In this document: positions 9,773 to 20,283 of the stretch, piece after piece | Layout: every line of letters begins with the position of its first letter | Position numbering within the stretch: position 1 is the stretch's first letter | Source: Bicyclus anynana | Lineage: Eukaryota; Arthropoda; Insecta; Lepidoptera; Nymphalidae | Direction: 5' to 3' | Length of the DNA stretch: 64,000 nucleotides | NCBI RefSeq assembly: GCF_947172395.1 | Contig: NC_069104.1 | Coordinates: 10,319,355 to 10,383,354 of the forward strand | Translations under genes and position numbers: made by a program | The notes under the pieces: model-generated | The model's database searches: none | What the model saw: only the letters and a program-made list of their open reading frames with translations | What the model was told of the DNA's origin: nothing

Positions 9773-9930
9773 GAGCCGTGATAGCCCAGTGGATATGACT
9801 TCTGGCTCCGATTCCAGAGGATGTAGGTTTACCAGAGAATTTTCTTAATTCTCTGCGTGTGTGATGTCTGCCAATCCGCATTGGGATAGCGTGGTGGACT
9901 ATTGGCCTAACCCCTCTCATTCTGAGAGAA
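9773..9930 (+). mobile_element. SINE family A, internally deleted
   Basis: The head 'gagccgtgatagcccagtgg' is intact, but the sequence jumps from the box B region (ccagaggatgtaggttta) straight to 'ccagagaattttcttaatt'. That removes about 120 bp of the family body. It ends near 'cattctgagagaatga'. Confidence 0.8.
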
Positions 9931-9954
9931 TGAAATTATGAGAATATATATAAC

Positions 9955-9998
9955 AAATAATGCCTATATATATATATATATATATATAGGCATTATTT
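9955..9998. repeat. Perfect 44-bp palindrome with a (TA)12 core
   Basis: AAATAATGCC, then (TA)12, then GGCATTATTT: both 10-bp outer arms are exact complements and the core is self-complementary. It could extrude as a hairpin. Confidence 0.9.
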
Positions 9999-10093
9999 AT
10001 ATATATATATTATATATTATTATTTTTATTAGTCGTTCGTTCGTTCGTTAGTTCGTTGTTTAATTGGCGACGAAATTAAATTTAGTCAATATT

Positions 10094-10256
10094 CCACATT
10101 TGTCCTCTTCAGTTTTAATGCGCTATGGCTTGGCAACTTCGCCTCACTTCCCCGCATGCACGATTTCACACCCGCCCAGTCTTTCCCCCCGTCGCCCGCA
10201 TATCATGGGAGTGTCATTAACGAACTTGCTAGACTATAGCGCCCCATCTCTAGTAT
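10094..10256 (+). repeat. Unclassified dispersed repeat G, copy 1
   Basis: Shares an ordered set of words with 54355-54546: 'cacatttgtcc', 'tcagttttaatgcgc', 'ggcttggcaacttcg', 'catgcacgatttcacacccg', 'cagtctttcccc', 'aacttgctag', then 'tctagtataaaata'. The divergence is high. The type is unknown. Confidence 0.55.
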
Positions 10257-10522
10257 AAAATATAACTCTTTAGTATTATTTAAACAATATGTTCTGAAAA
10301 TGTAATGTTTGCCGACCTCTATAACTTAGTTGCCGTGCATTGCTTTATAACGAGTTTTCCGGAAATCGAAGTTCTGGAAAACTCAGTTTTCTCTTCGATT
10401 TGACTTCCAGGTTTGTTATGAGGTGGTTTCCAATTTAATTAAAGCAAAATGTTTCTTAGTTTGGTATAAGAATCTGCAGTGGCATATCATTTATAAAACT
10501 GAAATCTGAAATTTGAGCTCAT

Positions 10523-10807
10523 GTTTTTTCTTTACAAGTTAACAATTTGACTACAATCTCACCTGATGGTAAGTGATGATGTAATCTAAGATGGACGCGG
10601 GCTAACATGTTAGGAGGAGGATGAAAATCCACACCCCTTTTGGTTTCTATACCGGAACGCTTGGCGGTGCGTCTTTGCTGGTAACTTGTCACTGCCTAAG
10701 CCTCCCACCAGCCAAACCTGGACCAATTAAGAAAACCTCAATCGGCCCAGCCGGGGATCGAACCCAGGACCTCCGTCTTGTAAATCCACTTCGCCACGGA
10801 GGCCATC
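10523..10807 (-). mobile_element. SINE family B, tandem unit 1
   Basis: Near full-length minus copy. The T-rich tail start is at 10523, the block 'gactacaatctcacctgat' near 10548, and the tRNA-like head ends 'cgccacggaggccatc'. It is followed by 'tgtgaccaaagtcgtggg' and 'catccgttagta', the 3' end of a Helitron. The same follows unit 2. Confidence 0.8.
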
Positions 10808-10842
10808 AAATGTGACCAAAGTCGTGGGCATCCGTTAGTATT

Positions 10843-11167
10843 AATTTTTTTAATTTTTTTATTCTTAACAAGTTAGCCCTTGACTATAATCTCACCTGGT
10901 GGTAAGTGATAATGTAATCTAAGTTGGAAGCGAGTTAACATGTTAGGAGGAAGATGAAAATCCACACCCCTTTCGGTTTCTATGCGACATCGTACCGTAA
11001 ATCGCTTGGCGGTACGTCTTTGCCGGTAGGGTGCCGGTGGTAACTAGTCACGACCTAAACTTCCCACCAGCCAGACATGGACCAATTAAGAAAACCTTAA
11101 TCCAGCCAAGCCGGGGATCGAACTCAGGACCTCCGTCTTTTAAATCCACTGCGCCACGGAGACCATC
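10843..11167 (-). mobile_element. SINE family B, tandem unit 2
   Basis: A second minus-strand SINE B, followed by almost the same 40-bp flank as unit 1 ('tgtgaccattgtcgtagg', 'catccgctagta'). A shared flank outside the SINE points to tandem duplication of a SINE-in-Helitron block of about 350 bp, not to two independent insertions. Confidence 0.8.
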
Positions 11168-11584
11168 ATATGTGACCATTGTCGTAGGCATCCGCTAGTA
11201 TTCAATTAAGATACAGTGTTCAATTCTCATAGTAATGAATCATACATTAATGCGAGATCGTCCAGTATGAGATTTTACGATTGGACGCAGTTTCGAGTAA
11301 CAAGTAAATATGCAGAGCTTCTGAATAAAGGGATTATACGATACGTACGGGTCTCGAGCACTCGCTGCGGTGTGTTTGTATGGACGTTTATATGGACGCG
11401 AAATATAAATACAATCAGATGTGTATGTATAATACACTAAACTAAACTCGTGGACGCTTGCAATTTTGTGCACGAGGAAGCTTTTGATATGTCCCAAAAT
11501 GGGCCTTTATAATTTATAAGTAGGTTGATAGTATTTTTTACGGATAGAAGATACAGATTGCTGTTGAGAACATAATTGCAGAAT
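11168..11584. other. Unassigned intron DNA
   Basis: No exon or complete repeat. The 11216-11497 part is open on both strands for 70-85 codons, but the frames show no domain. Confidence 0.4.
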
Positions 11585-11927
11585 TTTTGGAACCCGCATT
11601 AATTAGATAATTTTTTTTTTGTTTCCCTTGTCTAACACCTGGAATTGAATTCCTGGTGTAAACTGTCAATGTCATGTATTATTGTCGAATGTCAATAAAA
11701 CACAAGTTAAAAAGAAACATTAAATTGTAGACAGAGAACCGTTAAACAAAAAAATCCTTAAATTGCTATTAAAAAGGCCATAAACGAACGCTACTACGCG
11801 TAGATACAATCTGTCAGGGTGTGAGTTTCAAGCATGTTGCCATGATAAAAATTCTTAATTAATGTTGTCAGTTATAAAAAAATACATTTTATTTAATTTA
11901 TTAAAAAAAAATGCGGGTTCCAAAATT
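11585..11927. mobile_element. Candidate DNA transposon or MITE with 16-bp terminal inverted repeats
   Basis: TTTTGGAACCCGCATT at 11585-11600 faces its exact complement at 11911-11926 (AATGCGGGTTCCAAAA). The interior of about 310 bp is non-coding. A small hairpin (acacctggaattgaattcct) lies at 11635-11660. The target duplication is unclear, so the superfamily stays open. Confidence 0.55.
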
Positions 11928-12061
11928 TTATTAATTTTGGGTTTTAAGCGCTATATTTTATGTTCTTTTAAGAAAAAAATGATTTGTTCTGCTTAGTTGA
12001 CACTCGGAATAACGGCCCAGCCTCCATACAAAATTGGGGCATGTCCTTTGAACCTTGGTCG

Positions 12062-12220
12062 TCATCATCACTATTCATATATCCACACACACCCATATTC
12101 GGCTCTGTTGAGCTCGAGTCTCCTCTCAAAATAAGAGGGGTTAGGCTAATAGTCCACCGGACACAATGCGGATTTACAGACTCAACACACGCAGAAATTA
12201 AATTCTTTAAGAAAATTCAG
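12062..12220 (-). mobile_element. SINE family A, truncated
   Basis: Contains the 3' block only: 'gtcatcatca' tail, 'tgttgagctcgagtctcctc', 'gaggggttaggctaatagtc', 'cacgcagaaatta'. The tRNA-like head is missing. Confidence 0.75.
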
Positions 12221-12340
12221 CCTTGTGGGTCTAAGCTGCCAGTATCTGCTGTGAAGGAGCCTCCTTCTTCACTGGCTCGTCATGAAGATTTAAAAAAACT
12301 GTCATCATCCATAATTTACACTTGAACAATAAACCACCCT

Positions 12341-12662
12341 GAGCCGTGATAGCCCAGTGGATATGACCTGTGCCTCTGATTCCGGAGGGTGTCGGTTCGA
12401 TTCCGGTCCGGGGCATGCACCTCCAAATTTTCAGTTGTGTGCATTTTAAGAAATTAAATGTCACGTGTCTCAAACGGTGAAGGAAAAACATCGTGAGGAA
12501 ACCTGCATACCAGAGAATTTTCTTAATTCTCTGCATGTGTGAAGTCTGCCAATCCGCATTGGATTCATATTGGCCTATTGGCCTAACCCTTCTCCTTCTG
12601 AGCGGAGACTCGAGCTCAACAGTGAACCGAATTGAGTTGATAATGATGATGATAATAATAAA
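12341..12662 (+). mobile_element. SINE family A, full length
   Basis: The tRNA-like head 'gagccgtgatagcccagtgg' carries a box A type motif, and 'tcggttcgattccgg' is box B. The body includes 'cacctccaaattttcagttg', 'aacatcgtgaggaaacctgc', 'ttctctgcatgtgtgaagtc' and 'gagactcgagctcaacag'. It ends in a GATAATGATGAT tail. About 320 bp. Confidence 0.85.
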
Positions 12663-13026
12663 CCATGGAAGCAGTAGTTAAAAGCTAATATAATCCCAAA
12701 CTACTAAGCAGTCATTAATGGAACGCAGCAAGCAAATGTATTGCACAAACGGCCAAGTCACAATGGAGCCAGGAAGTCTGCCTCAGTGTGGTAACAGGAT
12801 GTGACAAACTTCTGGCTAAATTACAGAGACGCGTAAGATAACAGAGGAAGTCTTGTGGATATAACGGAGTCATGCAGTGAACACAGCTATAAGTTATAGG
12901 AGCTTGATTAGAGATGCGAGTAATGTAAATGACAGACTTGAACAATGTTTTGAAAGTAGATTATGATCGTCTATGTTAAAAGCATTTTATTTTATTTTAT
13001 TTTTAATTATTCTTTATTTTACATGA
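12663..13026. other. Unassigned intron DNA
   Basis: No exon or repeat recognised; poly-(TTTTA) tract near 12985-13010. Confidence 0.4.
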
Positions 13027-13172
13027 GCACACCCAGTTTCAGCTGCGTAGTTTTCCTTTCTATGCGCATTCGGGGATAATATATAGCTTAGGACAAGCAA
13101 AAATAATGTGGTTTTCTAGATGATAAAAGAATTTTCAAAATTATAAATTACTCTTTAATATATTAGTACAGA
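13027..13172 (-). mobile_element. Decayed Helitron H1 remnant
   Basis: Words in order: 'agctgcgtagttttcc', 'cggggataatatatagc', 'aaagaattttcaaaatt', 'ttaatatattagtacagat'. These follow the H1 layout but with many changes and lost termini. Confidence 0.5.
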
Positions 13173-13259
13173 TTTACAAGAATAAAAAAGCATTAAACAA
13201 TTTGATAGAGGAATAGTTTGGATAACGGAAACAAGTCATTTTATTTATTTTATTTTAAA

Positions 13260-13433
13260 CTAGCTGACGCCGCGCGGTTTCACTCGTGTGGTCCCCGTTC
13301 CCGTAGGAATACGGGAATAATATATAGCCATCCTCGATAAAATAATTTTTGAAATCGGACCAGTAGTTCCTGAGATTAGCGCGTTCAATCAAACAAACAA
13401 ACAAACTCTTCAATTTTATAATATTAGTATAGA
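13260..13433 (-). mobile_element. Non-autonomous Helitron, family H1
   Basis: CTAGCTGACGCCGCGCGG at the left edge and GTATAGA at the right edge, between A and T. It has a small deletion in the middle (catcctcgataaaataattt). Confidence 0.8.
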
Positions 13434-13560
13434 TATCTTTAATGCAACAAAACATAATATACGAGTATATGTGGAACACACAAAATCAAGTTATGTGTAC
13501 GAGTAATATTCTTTACTTTCACGAATACACAATATGTTACCCAAGTTCGGATTACCCAGG

Positions 13561-13606
13561 TTAGGATGAAGCAGTGGACGTCCATCGGCTTAATGATAAT
13601 GATGAC
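13561..13606 (+). mobile_element. RTE-type LINE tail fragment
   Basis: 'cagtggacgtccatcggct' followed by a degenerate GAT tail is the 3' end of the RTE elements seen at 26919, 44150 and 55168. It lies 57 bp before the terminal exon. Confidence 0.6.
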
Positions 13607-13663
13607 TGTATACCCAGTTTTTTAATATATAAAATTATTAATATTATTTACTTTTGTACCCAG

Positions 13664-13773
13664 GATCGAGCCTCGCAGAACTCCAGAGCGGCGTCAAAAC
13701 AACGACCAGCTACGTGAGTCTCCTACTCACGACGCTTATCTTCCTCGTCGCCACCCAAAACGGAGTAAGGTGA
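13664..13773 (+). CDS. Terminal exon of the Dpr-like Ig protein: linker, hydrophobic C-terminus, stop
   Basis: The acceptor is tttacttttgtacccag|GA. Joined in phase to the exon ending at 7216 (1 + 2 nt), it continues VHVLQ-G with SSLAELQSGVKTTTS, then a hydrophobic run YVSLLLTTLIFLVA and a short tail ending in TGA at 13771. A Ser/Gly-containing linker, a run of about 14 hydrophobic residues and little after it suit a GPI-anchor signal or a terminal membrane segment. Both are described for Dpr-family proteins, which sit on the outer face of the plasma membrane. The six polar residues after the run are slightly unusual for a GPI signal. The frame is GC-richer than its AT-rich surroundings, as expected of real coding sequence. 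The gene name is inferred, not proven. Confidence 0.7.
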
Positions 13774-14668
13774 CCTCTTTAGTCCGGACAAACCTGTTTG
13801 GAAAGGCTGGATAACGCAAGAATTTCCCTGGGAGCAAATTAATATTAATAAATCCTCGTCAAATTTCCCGACGAGCTTATTACAACTTGATGAAGAGAAT
13901 ATTAGAATTATAAACAAGCCGGAATGGCGTCAAATTTATCGAATGGAGGTCATTTACAAGTTTTAATGAACGCTTTCCGAGACGAAACTTATCCGTTGAA
14001 GTTTAAATATTTATCAAATATCAAAATACGATGTCTTGAAAATTGCTGCGAATTAATTTTAATGGTTGGGCCTAACTGGTATTGATGGGGATAATTAAAA
14101 GTAATGCATATTCAAGTGACAAAAGCTGTGTCGTGAAATATGTTATTCATAAACTGTAATATCTAATTGCATATCTTGCTCATTTAGAAATGTTTTCATA
14201 CTAAGCAGACATTGTTATACTTGAGTCAAATTTTGTGGTATATTTGTAAAAATATATATTATTTATTTAAACAATTGTGATTATATTTATACATTCGGTA
14301 TACCCTATACCTATATAATTAATTTTAAAATAATTTGCATATCAACTATAAAACATACAATTGGATATTTTTATCTTACACGTTAACAAAATAAATGAAC
14401 TATAATTTAAATAAACTGAGGCGGTGTATAAATCTAATTAGAATTTATATTATCATAGAGCCTATTCTAAAAAATATAATTTGGAATAGAATGATAATAA
14501 ATTATTATTCTAACCCACAACTTTAAAATAACGTTTTTGTTATAGTGATGATATCATATAAAGTCATATCAGAAATTTTACAATTCTCTAGTTCAAAAGG
14601 TTTATTATTTGATACTTATTTTCAATTATGCAAACTATTTGACTAGATATTTTAGGCTATTATAATAT
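13774..14668. other. Probable 3' UTR and AT-rich downstream DNA
   Basis: Non-repetitive near the stop codon, then increasingly AT-rich. No open frame with domain content. Confidence 0.4.
13847..13852 (+). promoter_or_regulatory. Candidate polyadenylation signal AATAAA
   Basis: The first AATAAA after the stop codon, 74 bp downstream. The 3' UTR may well be longer: more AATAAA hexamers occur further on, for example near 14388, so use of this one is only a guess. Confidence 0.3.
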
Positions 14669-14860
14669 GGATCAGCTCGGGAGAAATAAAGATTTTTTAA
14701 ATCCCGCGGGAACAATGTATTTTCTGGAATAAAAAGTAGCCTAGGCTCTGCTCCAAGGTCTCATTTATTTCTTTACCAAATTTCATCCAAATCGGATCAG
14801 TGGCTTAGCCTTGAAAAGGTGACAGACAGACAAACTTACTTTCTTATTTTTGTAGATTTT
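14669..14860 (-). mobile_element. Decayed Helitron H2-like fragment
   Basis: 'cccgcgggaacaatgtatttt', 'ataaaaagtagcctaggctc', 'accaaatttcatccaaatcgg' and 'tgacagacagacaaacttac' follow the body of Lepidopteran H2-type Helitrons (compare 25025-25398). The termini are not recognisable. Confidence 0.55.
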
Positions 14861-17800
14861 GGATATGGTCTTAAATATATAAACGAAATTTGAATTCAAC
14901 TTAAGAAACTTTTAATTTTGCACAAATTTTAGTGAAAAATTTTCATAGAATTTTCTCCATTTTCCCATTTAATGATGATGAAGCTAGATTCACGAGTGTA
15001 TTTTGTCGTCAAAGTAAACATGGTGAAGGGTAGTTCAAACTACAAAGTTCGCTACTTTAAGTGTTTACACAACTCCCCCTAACCTAATTAACTGCAGCGC
15101 TTCTATCCCTAGTTTAAAACCGCGGCTTTGTTTTATAATAGACTCTAGCGGGTGAGTTAATGGATGGGAAATTTAACTATTCCTTTTAACTGGCTTCATA
15201 AAAAGAGGGCAATAATTTGGCGTAGGTGACGTAAGAAGTTTATGTGTCGGACTTTAATAATACAGACTGTCCTGCACAACATATTCTACATGAATGATGA
15301 CATCAAGGCCCACTAAAACGTTAACCGAAAGAAGGTTGGCGAAAGTGGGAGTCATACTTTGAAGTGTCGTACACTCTTATATTTGTATTGATTAAAACTA
15401 TTATTTTGTAAGATGCTTGTAAAAAAAATATTGAGATTTTACAGAACGGGAATCAAAAGAAAAAAAGTGCTTTTTATTAAAAAAAGTCGCCCGCAAAAAC
15501 GCCTTGTCTTATTTATGAAGCAATCACGCAGTTATATGTCAGCGGTGTTGTTTTATCACATTTATGTATAATAAGGTACCTACTAATGTAAGGTATTTTT
15601 TTTCCCCTGCTTTTTAAGACCGCTTACCATTTACTTATTTCTTAATTTAATCACGATAAACAACAATTAATACGTTTTTATTATGCACGCTACTTTTATC
15701 AGCTAGTCCCAAAATACATGCAATCTCGCCATTCTCCTTTTATGGTTTTTAAGTTATATTTATTGTTTTACAAAATACAATGTAATGTAGTCGTACCATA
15801 TGTTGTAACATTGTATAAGCATTCATTTTTAATTGGAAATTATTTTAAAATAATACTTTTAACTAATTTTATTTAATTTCCTGTACAGTTCTCGTAAGTC
15901 TTGCTACTTACGGGACACCCAGTATAGATATTATTTTGATGTCATCTGACCTTTACAGTCAACTGGTCAGATTAAATTTCTAAAGTTCCTGAGTTTGATT
16001 AATATTGTACTAATGCTGTATCCAATACTAACGACTTTGTGTTTACCTAATTGAAGAGGAATCAAATAAATCAATATTGGTTGTGTTTTAGAATATAAAT
16101 ATTCCACGCCATTGAATACACACATGCCTAAACTAACATTTCCGTATTATGATTTACGTAAATTGAAGTCTTTAAAAATAATTATGTTTAACTTATCCCA
16201 ATATCTATGACTTTGAAAACAAAATTATCTTATCCTAATTAAAGATAAGAAAAATACTTTATCGTACAATGCAAAACAACACATTTAAATCTTTATGAGA
16301 TTTGGAACTTATAAAAAAATAACTTAAAAATAGGGGTCGTAATCTTAAAGTATCTTTCCTTAATAAGAATAAGTAAAATTGCTGTTTTAAACTACGTTTA
16401 AAAATATTTTATATTTGTACTTACTATGTGTATTTATATTTTGTGTGTAAATAATATGTGTATCCGTATTCATTATTTTACATCAAGAATAATTATATCA
16501 GTAAATAAATATCCACGATTTATTCCTAGCTTTTGTGTAAGCTCACGTATGTAACTTGCTTGTCCAGCGTTTCAGAGGCTAACGATCCTTACCAAGTAGT
16601 CGTAGACTATTGCCGTCCAAGGGTCTTAGATAAAGAGAATTTTTGTATAATATCACTGTACAGTTGTAACATATCCATAGATTAAAATATAATAATGTTA
16701 TTGTATGGAAATACTTTGTTGGTGTTTAAGGTTATGAGATATTTGACATGTTAGTCAGCACAGTTAAAACTGATTTGGGAATTAGTGCGAATAAAAAATT
16801 AATTAATTTAATTGGTAATTTAATATTAATAGACTGCGATATCACCTAATATTAAGTTCTGATGCACTCGAATGATTTTTCAGGTCTTTTCTGGCAGTAG
16901 TTTATTCAACCGACTTATACCTAACGGAAAAAAAATGTTTTGCAGTACGTTTTCGCAGGTATTACCCCATAAGACAGGGTTTTTATTAATTAATTAATAT
17001 CTGCCACCTTGGGTATCTTCATGTCAAGATTTAAATAAGCAAGCGCATTTCATCGTAGTATATCCGTTAACCATCAGGCCACAAAGCTTACTAGACCAGA
17101 CCTGAGCTATGTACCAAATTCAAGACCATCTCTATGAAAAAGTATTACAAAAGGACTTATATTTAGGCATTCCCTGTGTTTTCACATTATGGTTTAACGC
17201 AAAAGCATGTTAATTTTGTATAGAACAGCTGGTTTATTGACTAATTTGGTATTTATTAACAACCTATTCATATAAACATAAAATCCACTTAGAAATATCA
17301 TCTACCTACTGTATGATATCCATGAAGGGTTGTCAAGGCACCGTATGACATTTGTTACATATAATATGTCAAGTAACATACGTCATATCAGTGAATTAGC
17401 CTGTACGTTTAATATTTGTTATTTTTGGCCGAATGTAAATATAGGTAATATAAATTATTTTATACATTATTAGGATAAGCATTCTCTCTTTCTACATTTT
17501 GCACATTATTTTTTAATGAATTTTATAATTTTAAATTATATGTAGATATACAACACACTTCAATAGTCTTTTATGTAATCAGCGTTACAACCACTTTTAA
17601 CGTTTACTTATAGATTTAAACTTCTTATACATATAGAAAAATGCAACTAAAATCTAAGGAAAAATCAATAAATTAATTACTTATTGTACTAAAATTAATT
17701 AAAAAGCAAGGCACATATTTATTAATTCTTTTAAAAGTTATTAAAAATGTAGAGGAAATAACAATGTTTTCAGATAATTGTGACAATTTACACTGACCAA

Positions 17801-18101
17801 TGTCCTGACCACATAATGTAAATTGACCAACATAACCATATTGGTCATAAAATTAAATGATACAATTATGATCGAAAATGTACATAAATGAATGAATGAG
17901 ATACTAAGTTATTTTCGCGTAAAACATGTGAATCTAAATAAAAATGTACGAAAAAAATCTTCAACTTACTTTTTATTTTTTCTAAATTGGAGCTGTTTAG
18001 CTGAATTTAATCATTACTAATTATTATTAATTTTAGCATTTCAGTATTTTGTGTAGTATTCTATACATTTGTTAGTGTTTCGTGACAATGTCACCAACAT
18101 T
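14861..18101. other. AT-rich intergenic DNA
   Basis: About 3.2 kb with no frame of 60 codons, no clear exon and no recognised repeat copy. It is one of the few stretches here free of obvious mobile elements, so it may hold old host sequence or regulatory DNA. Nothing specific can be supported. Confidence 0.45.
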
Positions 18102-18540
18102 GTTGCGAAAGACTAACGAATCTATGAAGAAATACCACCAAGATTACGTCAAAAATTCTGAATGCACGTTTCACGCTAAAACCTGAGCATAACAGGACGC
18201 ACAATAGATGTTGTTGTAATATGATCGCGTAAAATCAACGAATCTGTGAGGAAACGCCACAAAGATCCGACCAAAAATTTTGAATGCAAGTTTCACTCTG
18301 AAACCATAGCGTACTCTGCAGATGTTGACTCAAAATATTCAACCAGTTTCATTTTTGTGTTGTATTCTAGGGACTTTGTCGCAAAAGGCCGACACAGACA
18401 AATACATTTTTAACGCACGTTTCACACAGGATAATTGTTTGTCAGACAAGCGGAGGGATTTTTATCGTATTTATTAGGTGACATTATCGCGAAAGACCAA
18501 GGAGTCTGTGCGGAACCGCTACCAAGAAGCGACAATTTGT
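18102..18540 (+). repeat. Decayed tandem repeat, period about 110-155 bp
   Basis: Related units start near 18102, 18223, 18378 and 18487. Units 1 and 2 align well: 'cgaaagactaacgaatctatg' with 'cgtaaaatcaacgaatctgtg', then 'ccaccaagatta' with 'ccacaaagatcc', 'aaaaattctgaatgcacgtttcac' with 'aaaaattttgaatgcaagtttcac'. Units 3 and 4 keep only parts (gcacgtttcacac; gcgaaagaccaaggagtctg). It looks like an old local array. Confidence 0.6.
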
Positions 18541-18814
18541 CTCAGAAATAGATTCCTAGATACTCAGAACGTTTTGCTCACTTGAACGTTCAATAACTGA
18601 GAAGACTGTATCTGGGTGGTACGTTGCACTGAGCCATTATTTTCCAAACATTTTTGTACTCGATCCTTTCGGAAAATTGTGTCAGCAATATTAAGTAATA
18701 TACAATGTCTTCGAGTTGAACGTAATATTTTAGCGAAGGCAAAAAATTATTTTCTCTTTTTTCTTCATAGAAATTCATTTTGTACTCGTAGTTAGGAGAA
18801 AATAGTAAAATGTT

Positions 18815-20275
18815 TTCAAAATTCAAAATTCAAAATTCAAAATTCATTTATTTCAAGTAGGCTCAGTTTACAAGCACTTTTGACACGTCAGTTGACTATT
18901 TGTAAAGATTCTACCACCGGTTCGGAAGGCAGGTTCTGGTGAGAAGATACCGGCAAGAAACTCAACAGTTGCTCTTTTGAAAAAGTCATACAGTATTACA
19001 ATTTACATTTGATAACAATTAAATTACAATTTCTTATAGTTTTATTTCCTGTGTGAAGGTGGAAGCTGATCCAATGGCCTCCATGCACCTTTGTCGTTAA
19101 GGAACTCATCAATAGTGTAGTAACCTTGACTAAGTAAATGTTTTTTAACACATTGCTTAAAGTTGTGCATTGGCAAGTCCATCACAGTCTTGGGGATCTT
19201 GTTATAGAAGAGTACACCCAAACCCACAAAAGATTTTTTAACTCTTTGGAGACGATATGCAGAAATAACTAACTTATGCCCGTGTCTAGTAAGACGTGGG
19301 TTTAGATCTCCTTTTCGTTTGTACAAATTAATATTTTGTCTTACATAAACTATACTGTTATATATATACTGACAGGCTACTGTTAAAATGCCTATTTCTT
19401 TAAACTTTTGACGAAGGGACTCGCGTGATTTTAGTTGATATATTGCTCGAATTGCTCTTTTTTGAAGTACAAATATAGAATGTATATCAGCAGCCTTGCC
19501 CCACAACAAAATACCGTAAGACATTACGCTGTGAAAGTACGCAAAATAAACAAGTCTAGCTGTATCAACATCAGTAAACTGTCTTATTTTTCTCACTGCA
19601 AAAGCAGCTGAGCTGAGTTTACCTGACAGTTTTTCTATATGAGCACCCCACTGAAGTTTAGAATCCAAGGTCACTCCCAGGAAAACTGTAGAATTCTCTA
19701 TTTCTAGTGTTTCACCATTGATCATTATAGACTTATCTAATTTTATAACATTTGGTAATGAAAACTCAATACATTTAGTTTTCTTTGCATTTAAAAGTAA
19801 GTTGTTAACAGTGAACCAATGCGACACATGCGATATGGCACGGTTTACATCGTCGGAATTATCTTTACTTCTGTCACTCTTAAAAATTAGGGATGTGTCG
19901 TCAGCAAACAGTACTATCTCACAGATGCCGCTAACATGGTGTGGTAAATCGTTTATGTACACTAGGAATAGAAAAGGACCCAGAATTGAACCCTGTGGGA
20001 CGCCCATTGTGTTAGAAAAACCGCGAGACTTTGAATCATTTATGCATACCTTTTGTGTTCTATCACTAAGATAAGAGGCGATGAGATCGAGTGCAACACT
20101 TTTTATGCCATAGTGGCTTAACTTAAGTAAAAGAATGTTATGGTCAACACAATCGAATGCTTTGGACAAATCACAAAATACACCAATAGCATTCTTAGCA
20201 TTTTCCCATGCATCATATATATGTTTTAAAAGTTTAGCACCTGCATCAGTTGTACTGCGACCTTTTGTGAGCCTC
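18815..20275 (-). mobile_element. 5'-truncated LINE (Jockey/CR1 superfamily)
   Basis: On the minus strand: a long RT-coding segment, a 3' UTR of about 200 bp (ttccggtatcttctcacc-type words near 18950; cttgaaataaatgaattttg near 18845), and a (TTTTGAA)4 tail at 18815-18842. The 5' end is cut inside the RT domain near 20265, where the expected 'FGF-KGRST' reading breaks. A copy of the same 3' end lies at 58980-59420, with fragments at 1075 and 27438. Confidence 0.85.
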
Positions 20276-20283
20276 GTAATCAC
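19042..20283 (-). CDS. LINE reverse transcriptase fragment, open for 413 codons
   Basis: The C-terminal part of a non-LTR retrotransposon ORF2, which copies its own RNA into DNA at the nicked target. Visible RT motifs: FCDLSKAFD (residues 36-44, catalytic Asp in motif A), MGVPQGSILGP (93-103, motif B) and LFADDTSL (125-132, the FADD form of the catalytic YxDD motif), then a thumb-type region (LGVTLDSKLQWGAHIEKLSG). The C-terminus KHLLSQGYYTIDEFL matches the Jockey/CR1 layout. The apurinic endonuclease and RT fingers are missing, so it cannot act alone. The first Met is an accident of truncation. The absence of any stop or frameshift over 1.2 kb suggests recent insertion. Confidence 0.9.
   Translation of the reverse strand: MITRLTKGRSTTDAGAKLLKHIYDAWENAKNAIGVFCDLSKAFDCVDHNILLLKLSHYGIKSVALDLIASYLSDRTQKVCINDSKSRGFSNTMGVPQGSILGPFLFLVYINDLPHHVSGICEIVLFADDTSLIFKSDRSKDNSDDVNRAISHVSHWFTVNNLLLNAKKTKCIEFSLPNVIKLDKSIMINGETLEIENSTVFLGVTLDSKLQWGAHIEKLSGKLSSAAFAVRKIRQFTDVDTARLVYFAYFHSVMSYGILLWGKAADIHSIFVLQKRAIRAIYQLKSRESLRQKFKEIGILTVACQYIYNSIVYVRQNINLYKRKGDLNPRLTRHGHKLVISAYRLQRVKKSFVGLGVLFYNKIPKTVMDLPMHNFKQCVKKHLLSQGYYTIDEFLNDKGAWRPLDQLPPSHRK

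Noticed and set aside
11984..12325. 113-codon + frame
   Set aside because: Most of it is the antisense of a truncated SINE A; no domain.
19718..20074. 118-codon + strand open frame
   Set aside because: Antisense shadow of the LINE reverse transcriptase on the minus strand.
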